Positions 1 through 7,763 are shown, counted from the first letter of the stretch. The stretch: DNA of 7,763 bases from Saprospiraceae bacterium (GCA_004297645.1 SCUG01000329.1:1-7763), one strand, 5' to 3'. Program-made: numbers and translations. The notes: generated by a model from the sequence alone, not told the origin.

Positions 1-365
1 AACCTGCTCAACCTTCTAAACCAAAACCGGAAATTAAATTACGACACGATGCTAAGCAAACCCCGTTCAGGGGTATTTCTTACCGGGCCTGGTTTTTATC
101 GAAAAGTTTAGGAGCGGGGAAAAAACTGGCAGGAGATGGAGACGATATGGGGACTCCGGGAAGCTTACCAAAAGATAAGCTCCTGAAAGAATGCTGAGCT
201 TGGCAACGCCCTTCAACGGAATGCAAGTTTTAAACTGGCGGGAGGTACCTGAGTTTTAGGTAAAAAACCAATGTTCAAATGCCAATAGATTCGGCTCTAT
301 GTTGATTTGTGTGGGTAAAACCTGTAAAAACTAGAGGAGTGCTATTCAGCGTGTTGTTCGCTTTA
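1..365. other. Unassigned upstream region, no confident gene
   Basis: I recognise no gene here. On the plus strand one frame is open from the left edge to a TGA at 195-197 (about 64 codons, Lys/Gly-rich, no homology I recognise), so the tail of an upstream gene is possible but unsupported. From about 160 onwards there are short inverted repeats: AGCTTA/TAAGCT at 162-181, TACCT/AGGTA at 246-262, and a nested pair at 276-309. No open frame of useful length exists from 198 to 365 on either strand. It could be a decayed element, a structured RNA or plain intergenic DNA; I could not match it to tmRNA, RNase P RNA, 6S RNA, SRP RNA or group II intron domain V. Confidence 0.5.
276..309. repeat. Nested inverted repeat (potential stem-loop)
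   Basis: The outer arms CAAAT (276-280) and ATTTG (305-309) enclose inner arms ATAGA (285-289) and TCTAT (296-300) around the six-base loop TTCGGC. The two stems are separated by a small internal loop in which A284-T302 and C283-G304 can also pair. This would form a 34-base stem-loop in RNA from either strand. No T-tract follows, so it does not look like a terminator. Function unknown. Confidence 0.45.
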
Positions 366-407
366 GGTACTCCCCCCCCACCCCCCCCCTCGGAGAGGGG
401 GGGAGCC
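366..407 (-). repeat. G/C-tract palindromic repeat, copy 1 (REP-like)
   Basis: The unit contains C8 (372-379), C9 (381-389), the core CTCGGAGAG and G7 (397-403), ending GGGAGCC. Its reverse complement aligns along its whole length with the unit at 464-503, sharing the GCTCCCCCC start, the CTCTCCGAGG core and a G-rich tail that ends in GGGGGAG. Each unit is itself self-complementary. This kind of CCCCTCTCC-GGAGAGGGG palindrome is a common dispersed intergenic repeat in Bacteroidota and other genomes; dispersal in this genome is inferred. Confidence 0.65.
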
Positions 408-463
408 ACATACTGCTAACTATTTAAGCAATTAGCTTGATGTAAAATAGGGAGCAGGGTCAA

Positions 464-503
464 GCTCCCCCCCCTCTCCGAGGAGGGGGTAGGGGGGGGA
501 GCC
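464..503 (+). repeat. G/C-tract palindromic repeat, copy 2 (REP-like)
   Basis: Second copy, inverted relative to the one at 366-407 and separated from it by 56 bases. It has C8 (467-474), core TCTCCGAGGAG, G5 and G8 (492-499), and ends GAGCC. Its two ends, GCTCCCCC and GGGGGAGC, can pair, and so can the two whole units, which would give a large hairpin over 366-503. It lies about 110 bases before the clpB start codon and immediately before the spurious in-frame GTG at 504. Confidence 0.65.
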
Positions 504-586
504 GTGCATCAGCAAATGTTTAGTTGCACCCACTCAATTCGACATAGAGCCATAAATTCTCACCCTCCTTTGGCGCTGGACTTTGC

Positions 587-594
587 TACATTTG
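587..594 (+). promoter_or_regulatory. Bacteroidota -7 box for clpB (TACATTTG)
   Basis: TACATTTG matches the Bacteroidota primary sigma factor -7 consensus TAnnTTTG exactly and lies 17 bases before the clpB ATG, which would give a very short leader. A TTG at 570-572 could serve as the -33 element, but its 14-base spacing is shorter than the usual 19 or so, so the match is only partial. No complete CIRCE operator is present upstream. If this is the promoter, translation must start at 612 and not at the in-frame GTG at 504. Confidence 0.4.
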
Positions 595-611
595 CCCTCA
601 AACAACATCAC

Positions 612-3449
612 ATGACTTACGACAATTTTACCCTCAAGGCACAGGATGCCATTATGAAAGCCCAGCAAATAGCTTCGGGGCTGAATCAGCAAAACGTGGG
701 CATTGCCCACCTGCTCAAGGGCATCCTTGAAACCGACGAGCACGTCGCCACCTTTTTATTAGAAAAATGCGGCGTGAGCATGGCCATGCTGCACCGCCAG
801 ATTGAAGATGCCATTTCCAACACTCCCAAAGTCACCGGCACCGAAAAGCAATACCTCACCCCCGAAGCCAATAATGCTTTGGCCCGCGCCAAAAAGCTGC
901 TGCCCGAATTTGGCGACCAATACATCAGCATAGAGCTGATACTCACCGGCATATTGCAGGGCAACGATAGTGGCTCCCAAATTCTGAAATCTATGGGGGC
1001 CACCGAAGACGCTTTGCGCAAGGCCATCATCGAGCTTAGGAAAGGCGAGAAGGTGACCGGCCAGAGCAGCGACGAGCAGTTCGACGCCCTGAGTAAATAC
1101 GCCATCAATCTCAACGCACAGGCCGAAAGCGGCAAGCTCGACCCCATCGTGGGCCGCGACGACGAGATACGCCGCGCATTACACATCCTTTCCCGCCGCA
1201 AAAAAAACAACCCCATCCTCGTCGGCGAAGCTGGCGTGGGCAAGACGGCCATCGTGGAGGGCCTCGCCTGGCGCATCGTCAAACAAGACGTGCCCGAAGG
1301 ACTGCGCTCCAAACAGATTTACACCCTCGATATCGCCGCCCTCATCGCCGGGGCAAAGTACAAAGGTGAATTTGAGGAGCGCCTCAAAGCCGTCATCAAA
1401 CAAGTGCAGCAGTCCAACGGCGAGATCATCCTTTTCATAGATGAAATACATACCCTCGTGGGTGCCGGAGGCGGCAACGGCGCTATGGATGCCGCCAACA
1501 TCCTCAAACCGGCCCTCGCCCGCGGCGAATTGCACGCCATCGGTGCCACTACCCTGGACGAATACCAAAAGCATTTTGAAAAAGACCAGGCCCTCGTGCG
1601 GCGTTTCCAAAAGGTGCTCATCGAAGAGCCGGGCGTGGAGGAAACCATTTCCATCCTGCGGGGCTTGCAGGAAAAATACGAGGTGTACCACAAAATAGAC
1701 ATCCGCGACGAGGCACTCATGGCCGCTGCCGAGTTGTCGCACCGCTACATCTCCGACCGGGCTTTGCCCGACAAAGCCATTGACCTCATTGACGAAGCTG
1801 CCGCCAAACTCCGCCTCGAACTCGACAGCGTACCCGAGATAGTTGACGAGTGGAACCGCAAAGTGCGGCAACTCGAAATTGAAAGGGAAGCCCTCAAACG
1901 GGAAGGCGCCGGCGCCAAAGTGCAGGCCATTGACAGCCTCATCGCCAATGCCCGCGAAAAACGAGACAGTGTGCGTGCAGCCTGGAAGAATGAAAAGGAA
2001 ATCGTTGACACTATACAAAATTTCAAAAAACAAATCGAAGGACTGGAAATGGAAGCCGAAAAAGCCGAGCGCAACAGCGAGTTGGAAGCCGTTGCTAAAA
2101 TCCGGTACGGCGACCTGCCCGAATTGCAAAAGAAGCTCGAAGAGGCCGAGGGAAAGTTGAACAAACTACCCGATGAAAGCCGCTTCACCAACGCGGAAGT
2201 TACCGCCAGCGACATCGCCTCCATCGTGGCCCGCTGGACGGGCATCCCCGTCAACCGCATGATGCAGAGCGAAAAGGAAAAACTCCTCCACCTTGAGGAA
2301 GAGCTTCACCAGCGCCTCATCGGGCAGGAGCAAGCTGTCAAAGCCGTCTCCGACGCCGTGCGCCGCAGCCGCGCAGGCTTGCAGGATGAAAACCGGCCCA
2401 TCGGTTCATTCATCTTCCTCGGCCCCACAGGGGTGGGGAAAACGGAGCTTGCAAAAGCCCTCGCCGAGGTGCTCTTCAACGACGAACACGCCATTATCCG
2501 CATTGACATGAGCGAATACCAGGAGCGCCACAACGTGAGCCGCCTCGTGGGCGCCCCTCCCGGCTACATCGGCTACGACGAGGGCGGCCAACTCACCGAA
2601 GCCGTACGCCGAAAACCCTACTCTATCGTCCTTTTGGATGAAATAGAAAAAGCCCACCCCGACACCTTCAACATCCTCCTCCAAGTGCTCGACGAGGGCC
2701 GCCTCACCGACAACAAGGGCCGCACGGCGGTATTCAAAAATGCCATCATCATCATGACCTCCAACATGGCGTCGGAGACCATCCTCGAAAATTTCGAAGA
2801 CCTCGACGCCCTCGGCGAAAGCCACCGCCAGGAAATCATAGAAACCACCCGGAAGGAAGTCCTCGATTCGCTGAAAGAAAACCTGCAGCCCGAATTCCTC
2901 AACCGCATTGACGAAGTCATCATGTTCCTGCCGCTGACAAAATCAGAAACCAAACTCATCCTCATCCTTTTGTTGAAAAAAGTGGACAGGATGTTGCAGC
3001 GCCAGAGCCTCTCGCTGCAAATCACAGAGCCGGCCCTCGGCTACCTCGCCGGCGCCGGTTACGACCCACAGTTTGGCGCACGGCCCATGAAGCGGGCCTT
3101 GCAGGACCTCCTCATTGACGAACTCTCGAAACTCATCATCGGCGGCACCTTTGCCGCAGGCGATACGGTCTTCGTGGATGCAGGCAAGGACGGCGGCGGC
3201 CTTACTTTTAGCAAAGAGATTGTCAAGGGCGCTAAAACAATTGGGGAATGGCAGGCTGTTGGTGTTAGTATCAGCAAACCCGCCACAGCAATAGAGGCCC
3301 AAAGTCCCGAACAGAAGGGGCACAGCCGCAGAAGCCACAGCAAAGACAAAACCACCGGCCGGGAAGAGCAACTCGCCGAATTGCAGAAAGCTACCGATGA
3401 TTTGGAAAAAACAGTGGAGGAGGTGAAGAAGGATTCCAAAAAGCAATAG
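612..3449 (+). CDS. clpB: ATP-dependent protein disaggregase ClpB
   Basis: A 945-residue Hsp100 AAA+ chaperone that, as a hexamer working with DnaK/DnaJ/GrpE, threads aggregated proteins through its central pore in the cytosol. Seen in order: Clp N-domain (about 1-142); first AAA+ module with Walker A GEAGVGKT (205-212), Walker B IDE (catalytic E278), pore Tyr250 and Arg fingers R330/R331; coiled-coil M-domain (about 404-524) that marks ClpB rather than ClpA/ClpC; second AAA+ module with Walker A GPTGVGKT (604-611), Walker B DE (E677), pore motif GYIGY (651-655), Arg finger R765 and sensor-2 GAR (R824). Start at 612 is chosen because family homology begins at MTYDNFT; the in-frame GTG at 504 adds 36 unlike residues out of a repeat. 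No IGF/LGF-type ClpP-binding loop was noticed. Odd: about 79 residues (867-945) follow the normal C-terminus, making it longer than the usual 855-870. Confidence 0.97.
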   Translation: MTYDNFTLKAQDAIMKAQQIASGLNQQNVGIAHLLKGILETDEHVATFLLEKCGVSMAMLHRQIEDAISNTPKVTGTEKQYLTPEANNALARAKKLLPEFGDQYISIELILTGILQGNDSGSQILKSMGATEDALRKAIIELRKGEKVTGQSSDEQFDALSKYAINLNAQAESGKLDPIVGRDDEIRRALHILSRRKKNNPILVGEAGVGKTAIVEGLAWRIVKQDVPEGLRSKQIYTLDIAALIAGAKYKGEFEERLKAVIKQVQQSNGEIILFIDEIHTLVGAGGGNGAMDAANILKPALARGELHAIGATTLDEYQKHFEKDQALVRRFQKVLIEEPGVEETISILRGLQEKYEVYHKIDIRDEALMAAAELSHRYISDRALPDKAIDLIDEAAAKLRLELDSVPEIVDEWNRKVRQLEIEREALKREGAGAKVQAIDSLIANAREKRDSVRAAWKNEKEIVDTIQNFKKQIEGLEMEAEKAERNSELEAVAKIRYGDLPELQKKLEEAEGKLNKLPDESRFTNAEVTASDIASIVARWTGIPVNRMMQSEKEKLLHLEEELHQRLIGQEQAVKAVSDAVRRSRAGLQDENRPIGSFIFLGPTGVGKTELAKALAEVLFNDEHAIIRIDMSEYQERHNVSRLVGAPPGYIGYDEGGQLTEAVRRKPYSIVLLDEIEKAHPDTFNILLQVLDEGRLTDNKGRTAVFKNAIIIMTSNMASETILENFEDLDALGESHRQEIIETTRKEVLDSLKENLQPEFLNRIDEVIMFLPLTKSETKLILILLLKKVDRMLQRQSLSLQITEPALGYLAGAGYDPQFGARPMKRALQDLLIDELSKLIIGGTFAAGDTVFVDAGKDGGGLTFSKEIVKGAKTIGEWQAVGVSISKPATAIEAQSPEQKGHSRRSHSKDKTTGREEQLAELQKATDDLEKTVEEVKKDSKKQ
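1038..1055 (+). promoter_or_regulatory. Possible internal start for an N-domain-less ClpB
   Basis: GTG at 1053-1055 encodes Val148, in the linker between the N-domain and the first AAA+ module. E. coli clpB has an internal GTG start at the equivalent codon (Val149), which yields a shorter isoform lacking the N-domain. A purine-rich AGGAAAGG at 1038-1045 lies seven bases upstream and resembles a Shine-Dalgarno site. Bacteroidota ribosomes generally depend little on such sites and GTG is simply a Val codon, so use as a start is an inference. Confidence 0.3.
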
Positions 3450-3456
3450 CAGGCTC

Positions 3457-3484
3457 AGCCTTTTCTCTCTGATGAATAAAGGCT
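3457..3484 (+). repeat. Inverted repeat between clpB and the Uma2 gene
   Basis: AGCCTTT (3457-3463) and AAAGGCT (3478-3484) are perfect 7-base arms around a 14-base loop, eight bases after the clpB stop. No T-run follows, so it is at best a weak attenuator or 3' end stabiliser. I see no -7 box in this 57-base gap, so the downstream gene may be read through from clpB. Confidence 0.3.
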
Positions 3485-3506
3485 AACTTGCTTCAAAATT
3501 TCCATC

Positions 3507-4133
3507 ATGGTAAAAACAGCATCGAAAGGCAGGCAGGAAAAACAGCCCGTACCGGAGTTCCTCGTCAAAGAATGGCTGAACGGAAAGCCCATCTATTACA
3601 AGGGGTACAGAGATGTTTTAAACAAAACCAAAAAACTCGAAGACATCATGGGATGCAGTTCACTTCAATGCTTCGTCATTGATTATTTACTCCGCATTCT
3701 ATACGAAATTGTAGATGAGGAAAATTACTTTATCGCCACCAATGAGGCAGGTATTCACTTAGACCATCGAAATAACTTCTCCAACGACATCGCCATCTAT
3801 GACCTGCAAGTATTGACCCCGGAGAAAATCTCAAGAAAATATTCGGATGCGCCACCTGTATTGTCAATTGAAGTGGGGATAAATGAAGAGGTGGACAGGA
3901 AGGAAACCGGCTTTACCATTAGTGACTACGTCGCACTCAAAGTACAGAAGTTGCTCGATTTTGGCGTTGAAAAAGTTCTCTGGATTCTCATTGACAGTCA
4001 AAAAGTACTCGTGGCAAAACAGGGGGAAGACTGGCTCATCAAGAATTGGGAGCAAGAAATTGAGCTGTTCCAGGGCCAGGCGTTTAATGTGGGGGAATAC
4101 CTGAAAAAGAGGGGAATCAAGCTAACAGACTAA
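3507..4133 (+). CDS. Uma2 family (DUF820) endonuclease-like protein
   Basis: A 208-residue protein matching the Uma2/DUF820 family, which has a PD-(D/E)XK restriction-endonuclease fold; biological role and substrate are unknown for most members. Visible family features: an N-terminal segment with the PIYYKGY motif, a strand with the candidate catalytic Asp (NDIAIYD, D94), a strand VLSIEV with the candidate Glu (E122), a helix with KVQKLLDFGVEKV (145-157; K145 or K148 may be the catalytic Lys) and the following strand LWILID. The usual EVLSPS form of the Glu motif is replaced by EVGINEE. Length is typical. No signal peptide or membrane segment. Start chosen at the first ATG of this frame; there is no clear ribosome binding site, as expected for Bacteroidota. 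It lies 57 bases after clpB in the same direction and before a terminator, so co-transcription is possible. Such genes are often multicopy in a genome. Confidence 0.8.
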   Translation: MVKTASKGRQEKQPVPEFLVKEWLNGKPIYYKGYRDVLNKTKKLEDIMGCSSLQCFVIDYLLRILYEIVDEENYFIATNEAGIHLDHRNNFSNDIAIYDLQVLTPEKISRKYSDAPPVLSIEVGINEEVDRKETGFTISDYVALKVQKLLDFGVEKVLWILIDSQKVLVAKQGEDWLIKNWEQEIELFQGQAFNVGEYLKKRGIKLTD

Positions 4134-4162
4134 TCAGACATCCTTCTTCCCGCTACTCAACT

Positions 4163-4200
4163 AAAAAAGGGAGACGGCCCGAAAGCCGTCCCCCTTTTTT
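4163..4200. terminator. Bidirectional intrinsic terminator
   Basis: The arms at 4163-4178 and 4185-4200 pair over 16 positions with a single A/C mismatch, around the loop CCGAAA. The stem core is GACGGC/GCCGTC and it is flanked by A6 on the left and T6 on the right, so it can end transcription in both directions: of the plus-strand clpB/Uma2 unit (stop 30 bases upstream) and of the convergent minus-strand secreted-protein gene. Confidence 0.9.
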
Positions 4201-4205
4201 GCGTT

Positions 4206-4259
4206 TTGGCGAGTTAGCCAATGGGCGCATTTGGGAAAAACCCAACACGCCAATGCGCC
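4206..4259. repeat. Tandem hairpins between convergent genes
   Basis: TTGGC/GCCAA (4206-4210, 4217-4221) forms one small hairpin. Next to it GGCGCATT (4224-4231) and AATGCGCC (4252-4259) form an 8-base outer stem that encloses TTGGG/CCCAA (4231-4235, 4241-4245) around A5, with base 4231 shared by the two possible stems. There is no T-tract of its own, so this probably acts together with the adjacent terminator or protects a 3' end. Confidence 0.5.
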
Positions 4260-4266
4260 AACACCC

Positions 4267-5952
4267 CTATCTCGCCACCACGAATTTCTTAGCACGGAAT
4301 CCCTCCGGTGTGCTCACCGAGAGGAAATACGTACCGGCAGCCAGATTCTGCACGCCAAAGGAGTAAGTTCCTTCTTTCACATTATCCAACTGATGCGTTT
4401 CCACCAGACGGCCCATAAAATCAATGACCCGCACCTCCACTTGCGGAGCGAGGTTTTCAAGAGACAAGGAAAGCCTCACTACATCGGATGCCGGGTTTGG
4501 AGCCACCGAGATTTTGTTATTGTCCAAAGGCTCTTTTGTATCGGTGAAACCGTCGAGGTGCATGCGAATGACGCCCTTCCAGTCGCCGCTCCAACCACCT
4601 GTGTAAAAACGGTCGCTGTAAACAGCCTCGCCTAAGTCACCTGCAATGGGGTCATCACCTCCAAAGGCATACTGAGGGGCAACGCCAATGGCGGCGTTAA
4701 GGCCATCGTATTGAACCATGAGGAGATAAATCTTATTGGCCCCCAAGGTGACCGGTTCATCGAATTCAACAGTGAGCATATCATAAGGTTGTTCGGTTCC
4801 GTTGAGCACATAGTCCACAAAACCGGCTATAACAGCACCGCCGCCATTTTCATTGAGCGCATCGTAGCTGTCAGCATCTCCTGGCACGTCTCCATTGCCA
4901 TCCGGGTCGGCATCATACAAGCGGATTTGGAAAACATCCGATGAGGGATCTCCGGTAAATAAACTGCCGGGATTGGCTAACGAGAAAGTCATGTGTGTGG
5001 CTATTTGTTCCTGGTCACCCGTTCTGTAGAAGTTACCGAAATCGTACCGGTAGCCGTCATCTATAAACCCCTGGTCGCCCGGTGAAATCCAGTCAACAAT
5101 GTCGTTGTTGTCCTGTGCGTAAGTAAAATCTGTGATGACAAATTTCCGCTCGACAGTATTGGGGTCATTTGAATTGGAATAGACCACATTGTACTCGCCC
5201 ACAGCTTCGGGAAGGTACGGATCTGTAAAAGTTACAGCGTTAACTGTCAATGGGCTAACATCCGTCAAGTTTTCCGTCAGGGTAGTTGTCACACCATTTG
5301 GGTCGGTGATATCCGCCGTCAAGGTAAGATTTGGCAGCGTTTCAGTGCTGCTGAGGTTGGTGTAAGTGATGCCCACATCAGCCAGCGGAACAATACCGCT
5401 CTGAGGCGTGTGATACGAATACGCATGAAGTGGCGCGCCAAAAGGCCGCACCTCGAAAGTAGCCGTCATATCGGCACCACCATCCAGTTCGCTGATGATG
5501 ATTTCACCATCATCACGCGTGACGAAAATGGCTGGAATGTGAACCAGCGCAGCCGAATCGCCAGCAGCCATGTTCACCAAACCACCACCATCGGCATTGT
5601 ATGTGTGGTTTACAATGATAACACCGACAGCGCCTGCTGTTTGTGCGCGCCAGATTTTGAGGCTGAAATTGCAGGCACCTCGCCGGATCAGGGCAATTTT
5701 ACCGGATAAGTCCTCTGTAAGCGAGCCGCAAGCCAAAGAATCGGCTCCGGCCCAAACCAAAGGAGCGCTGACGGTTTGTATCAGCGTGTCACCGAAATCG
5801 GCCATGGAAGAGTAGTCGTAAACCCCTTGGAATCCATTCGTAGCCTGCACGCTAAATACTACCGGAATGGGTGAGGTGTTCGGAATCTGGGCCATCAAAG
5901 AGAATGCGCCCAGTGCGGTAAAGAAAAGCAGAGAAGTCAACGTTTTTTTCAT
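4267..5952 (-). CDS. Secreted PA-domain protein with T9SS type A sorting domain
   Basis: A 561-residue exported protein. Residues 1-21 are a signal peptide (KK, hydrophobic core, LMA cleavage) leaving Gln22 at the mature N-terminus. Residues about 62-155 are a protease-associated (PA) domain: LSGKIALIRRGACNF, then AGAVGVIIVNH and IPAIFVTRDDG; C75 and C94 may pair. Residues about 185-275 look like an Ig-type beta-sandwich, followed by a beta-rich domain (about 280-470) with an Asp-rich stretch (347-364) that may bind calcium. Residues about 480-561 are a type A C-terminal sorting domain (VAPNPASD, VRVIDFMGRLV, LAAGTYFLSV, KKFVV), recognised by the T9SS and normally removed as the protein is attached to the surface or released. 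No peptidase catalytic residues are recognisable, so PA may serve as an interaction domain. Exact substrate unknown. It is the likely cargo of the neighbouring PorV. Confidence 0.88.
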   Translation of the reverse strand: MKKTLTSLLFFTALGAFSLMAQIPNTSPIPVVFSVQATNGFQGVYDYSSMADFGDTLIQTVSAPLVWAGADSLACGSLTEDLSGKIALIRRGACNFSLKIWRAQTAGAVGVIIVNHTYNADGGGLVNMAAGDSAALVHIPAIFVTRDDGEIIISELDGGADMTATFEVRPFGAPLHAYSYHTPQSGIVPLADVGITYTNLSSTETLPNLTLTADITDPNGVTTTLTENLTDVSPLTVNAVTFTDPYLPEAVGEYNVVYSNSNDPNTVERKFVITDFTYAQDNNDIVDWISPGDQGFIDDGYRYDFGNFYRTGDQEQIATHMTFSLANPGSLFTGDPSSDVFQIRLYDADPDGNGDVPGDADSYDALNENGGGAVIAGFVDYVLNGTEQPYDMLTVEFDEPVTLGANKIYLLMVQYDGLNAAIGVAPQYAFGGDDPIAGDLGEAVYSDRFYTGGWSGDWKGVIRMHLDGFTDTKEPLDNNKISVAPNPASDVVRLSLSLENLAPQVEVRVIDFMGRLVETHQLDNVKEGTYSFGVQNLAAGTYFLSVSTPEGFRAKKFVVAR

Positions 5953-6245
5953 ACTAAATTAAGTTTTGTTAGATAATTGGAAGTTTGACAAAGAACAATT
6001 TGAATGGTGAAGTTAAAGAAGATTTGGGTTTTCATGAAATCAGCCATTGATATAGTTTCAAATAAATGTTTTCGCCAGCAATTCTCCCTTCCCGGTTTTT
6101 CAGCGATCTTGCCAATGGATGCCCACAGTACCGGCTGTGGGCGCTGCGCCCGTAGCCTTTGCGGGTGTTTGCCCAAATGCTGGCTTGTTCCTCGCTTCCA
6201 AGCGTATAGCGGACTATCATCACCAAATTATTTCCCCATCCGGGC
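5953..6245. other. Intergenic region upstream of the secreted-protein gene
   Basis: No gene is supported here. Short frames on both strands (for example plus 6004-6471 and minus 5949-6176) lack any protein family look and run through the terminator or hairpins. The minus-strand sequence just before the ATG at 5952 is A/T-rich and contains TAATTTAG, one mismatch from the -7 consensus, but only four bases before the start codon and without a well-spaced TTG, so the promoter is not resolved. The right part holds the hairpins at 6121-6167. Confidence 0.55.
6121..6167. repeat. Two tandem GC-rich hairpins
   Basis: GCCCACAG (6121-6128) and CTGTGGGC (6135-6142) form a perfect 8-base stem around TACCGG. 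Five bases further, CGCCCG (6147-6152) and CGGGTG (6162-6167) form a second 6-base stem with one G-T wobble. Neither has a T-tract on either strand. They lie between the porV terminator and the downstream gene and could be part of a long leader or a small RNA. Confidence 0.45.
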
Positions 6246-6296
6246 GCGCAAAAAAAAAAAGCCCGCAGGAAATTCCTGCGGGCTTTTTTTTTGCGC
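6246..6296 (-). terminator. Strong intrinsic terminator of porV
   Basis: GCCCGCAGG/CCTGCGGGC (6261-6269, 6275-6283) is a perfect 9-base GC stem with a tiny loop, flanked by A11 on the left and T9 on the right, and the pairing continues through these tracts to GCGC at 6246-6249 and 6293-6296. On the minus strand the U-run starts right after the stem, 36 bases past the porV stop. It can work in both directions. Confidence 0.93.
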
Positions 6297-6319
6297 TCGA
6301 AAAGGCTGCACATCAGGCA

Positions 6320-7564
6320 TTATTCAACAGCACCTGCGCCAAAGGCGCCAAAGTCAAAGAGCAGCGAGAAACGCAGCGTGTTGTCGAGTGGGTTGCGCTG
6401 GTTGGTCGTGGGCACCAAGTATGAAAAGTTTAGCCCAAAGACGTTGTATTTCAGCCCAAGCCCAACGGTAAAAAAGTGCCGGTCACCTTTGGTACGGCTT
6501 TCTGTAAAATAGCCCGCACGCACGGCGAACTGTTTGTCGTACCAATATTCCAAACCGAAGGAATACATGAGTTCTTTCAGCTCCTCGTCAAAGCCATTGG
6601 GGGCGTCGCTAAACGAACTGAAGATGCCTGCAATGGGCGACTTTTCCCGCCAGTCGCTGACACCGTTGCCATCCGAGTCGCACTCATTTTCGGGCGTGGC
6701 GGGGTCGTCGAAACAGCGGGTGGGCACCAGCAGCTTGTTGATGTCGGCAGCGATGGTGAGGCTGTTGTAGTTGTCGAAGTTGAGGTTCCAGGCACCGCCA
6801 ATGCCGAGGTTGGTGGGCAGGAAATCCTTCTGCTTATTGGCGGCGTTGGTGTAGGTTATTTTCGAGCCGATGTTGGTGACGACTAACCCGACCATCAGGT
6901 CGCTGGGCCTGCCGTTGGCTTCCAAATCGGTTTTATAAGAAAACGAAATGTCGGCTGCTCCGGCGGTGCCGGCTTCTATAATTTGCCCGTCCACCTGTTG
7001 GCCGGCGGCCAGGTTAGAGTAAATGAATTTGGCTCCTACGGCTGCCGAAAGTTTATCAGTCAGCTTGCGGGAATAGGCCACGTTAATATCGAACTCGTTG
7101 GGCCGGCCAGTGCCGATGGGCGTTCCGTCTTCATCGGTGAAATTGATGTCGCCCAATGAAAAGTAGCGTAGCCCTACCCCGATAGCTTGCAGGTCGTCGA
7201 GCTTGTAGTACCCGGTGAGATAGGCTAAGTAAACATCGGTGAGACCGAGGGCACGCAGCCACGGCGTGTAGGTGGCCGAAATGGCGAGCGGTTTGTCAGC
7301 AAAAACCAGTTTCGACTGGTTGAAGTGCATGGCGTTGGCGTCAGGAGAGATGGCAATACCGGCATCACCCATAGCGCCAGAGCGGGCATCGGCTACGATG
7401 CGCAAAAAAGGCACGGCTGTGAGGATGGTATTGGTACAATCGGAACCATCGGGGTTGTGCCAGATGCCGTCGGTGCCTTTGAAACACTGGGCATTAGCGC
7501 TGGTGGTGGATAAGAACCCTGCTACTGCCGCAAGGCAAAAGGATTTTAAGAGTAAACCTTTCAT
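6320..7564 (-). CDS. porV: T9SS outer-membrane shuttle protein PorV (LptO)
   Basis: A 414-residue outer-membrane beta-barrel of the FadL-like PorV family. In the type IX secretion system PorV collects cargo leaving the SprA channel by binding its sorting domain and delivers it to the PorU sortase. Residues 1-25 are a signal peptide with ANA cleavage before Gln26. The family signature TAVPFLRIVADARSGAMGDA (49-68) follows, then NPAS-like AMHFNQSKLVF and alternating aromatic beta strands, the highly conserved EYWYDKQFAVRAGYF (339-353) and the C-terminal TNQRNPLDNTLRFSLLFDF (387-405). Length is in the normal range. Odd: the loop at 284-307 has two Cys and a DSDGNGVSD motif resembling a thrombospondin type 3 calcium loop. 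A promoter box lies 30 bases upstream. porU is often the neighbour in this phylum; it would be beyond the right edge here. The next gene downstream encodes a matching cargo. Confidence 0.95.
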   Translation of the reverse strand: MKGLLLKSFCLAAVAGFLSTTSANAQCFKGTDGIWHNPDGSDCTNTILTAVPFLRIVADARSGAMGDAGIAISPDANAMHFNQSKLVFADKPLAISATYTPWLRALGLTDVYLAYLTGYYKLDDLQAIGVGLRYFSLGDINFTDEDGTPIGTGRPNEFDINVAYSRKLTDKLSAAVGAKFIYSNLAAGQQVDGQIIEAGTAGAADISFSYKTDLEANGRPSDLMVGLVVTNIGSKITYTNAANKQKDFLPTNLGIGGAWNLNFDNYNSLTIAADINKLLVPTRCFDDPATPENECDSDGNGVSDWREKSPIAGIFSSFSDAPNGFDEELKELMYSFGLEYWYDKQFAVRAGYFTESRTKGDRHFFTVGLGLKYNVFGLNFSYLVPTTNQRNPLDNTLRFSLLFDFGAFGAGAVE

Positions 7565-7594
7565 GAGATAGATTTCTATTTTTTAAAAAGTGTG

Positions 7595-7602
7595 CAAATA
7601 TA
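7595..7602 (-). promoter_or_regulatory. Bacteroidota -7 box for porV (TATATTTG)
   Basis: Read on the minus strand, the sequence is TATATTTG, an exact match to TAnnTTTG, placed 30 bases before the porV ATG. No TTG is found at the expected -33 spacing, only T-rich sequence. The placement implies a leader of roughly 20-25 bases. It suggests that porV can be transcribed on its own and need not depend on an upstream porU. Confidence 0.5.
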
Positions 7603-7685
7603 CGTTCGGTGTTTGGGAAATAGGAATTGGAAATTGAGTATTTGGAATTAGGGGTGTTAAGAGAAAAATTCCAAACGGTTTTTTT

Positions 7686-7763
7686 GACGCTGAAAGACGC
7701 TGGTTCTTTATGATTTCACGCTGTTCCTGATTTTTTATTTCATAAAAAATCATAAGAATCAGC
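7686..7763. repeat. Short imperfect repeats ending in a hairpin
   Basis: GACGCTG occurs at 7686-7692 and 7696-7702, and ACGCTG again at 7718-7723, each of the last two followed by a T-rich tail ending in ATTTC (period about 21-24 bases). The final part is a perfect hairpin with arms TGATTTTTTAT (7728-7738) and ATAAAAAATCA (7742-7752), and GCTG (7720-7723) can pair with CAGC (7760-7763). The element may continue beyond the window. It resembles dispersed intergenic repeats with ATCAGCG and AATCATAA words that I associate with Bacteroidota; that is a recollection, not a search. Confidence 0.5.

Overview
This 7.8 kb window looks like chromosomal DNA from a Bacteroidota bacterium. It carries a PorV-type outer-membrane protein of the type IX secretion system (T9SS), a secreted protein with a T9SS C-terminal sorting domain, near-perfect matches to the Bacteroidota -7 promoter box (TAnnTTTG) upstream of two genes, and genes without clear Shine-Dalgarno sites. 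The PorV and sorting-domain sequences feel closest to the Saprospiria/Chitinophagia side of the phylum, but that is an impression and not a phylogenetic result.

Layout. Positions 1-365 hold no gene I can assign; the stretch has several small inverted repeats and may be a decayed or structured-RNA region. Positions 366-503 hold two G/C-tract palindromic repeat units in inverted orientation, like a REP/BIME pair. The main plus-strand gene, clpB (612-3449), is a complete ClpB/Hsp104-type disaggregase with all catalytic motifs and an unusual charged C-terminal extension of about 79 residues that ends in a predicted coiled coil. It is followed after 57 bases by a Uma2-family (DUF820) PD-(D/E)XK nuclease-like gene (3507-4133). 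A strong bidirectional hairpin terminator (4163-4200) and further hairpins (4206-4259) separate these from two minus-strand genes.

The minus-strand genes are read from right to left: porV (6320-7564), with its own Bacteroidota-type promoter box and a very strong terminator (6246-6296), then a 367-base intergenic region with two tandem hairpins, then a secreted protein (4267-5952) with a signal peptide, a protease-associated (PA) domain, no recognisable catalytic domain and a type A T9SS sorting domain. PorV is the shuttle that binds such sorting domains at the outer membrane, so the two genes are functionally connected (carrier and cargo), although the strong terminator suggests they are separate transcription units. 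The right edge (7686-7763) is non-coding and made of short imperfect repeats ending in a hairpin.

Most of the window is ordinary core and secretion biology. The best leads are the ClpB C-terminal extension, the conserved-position GTG that could give a short ClpB isoform, the Ca-binding-like insertion in PorV, the structured 162-309 stretch, and the repeat elements.
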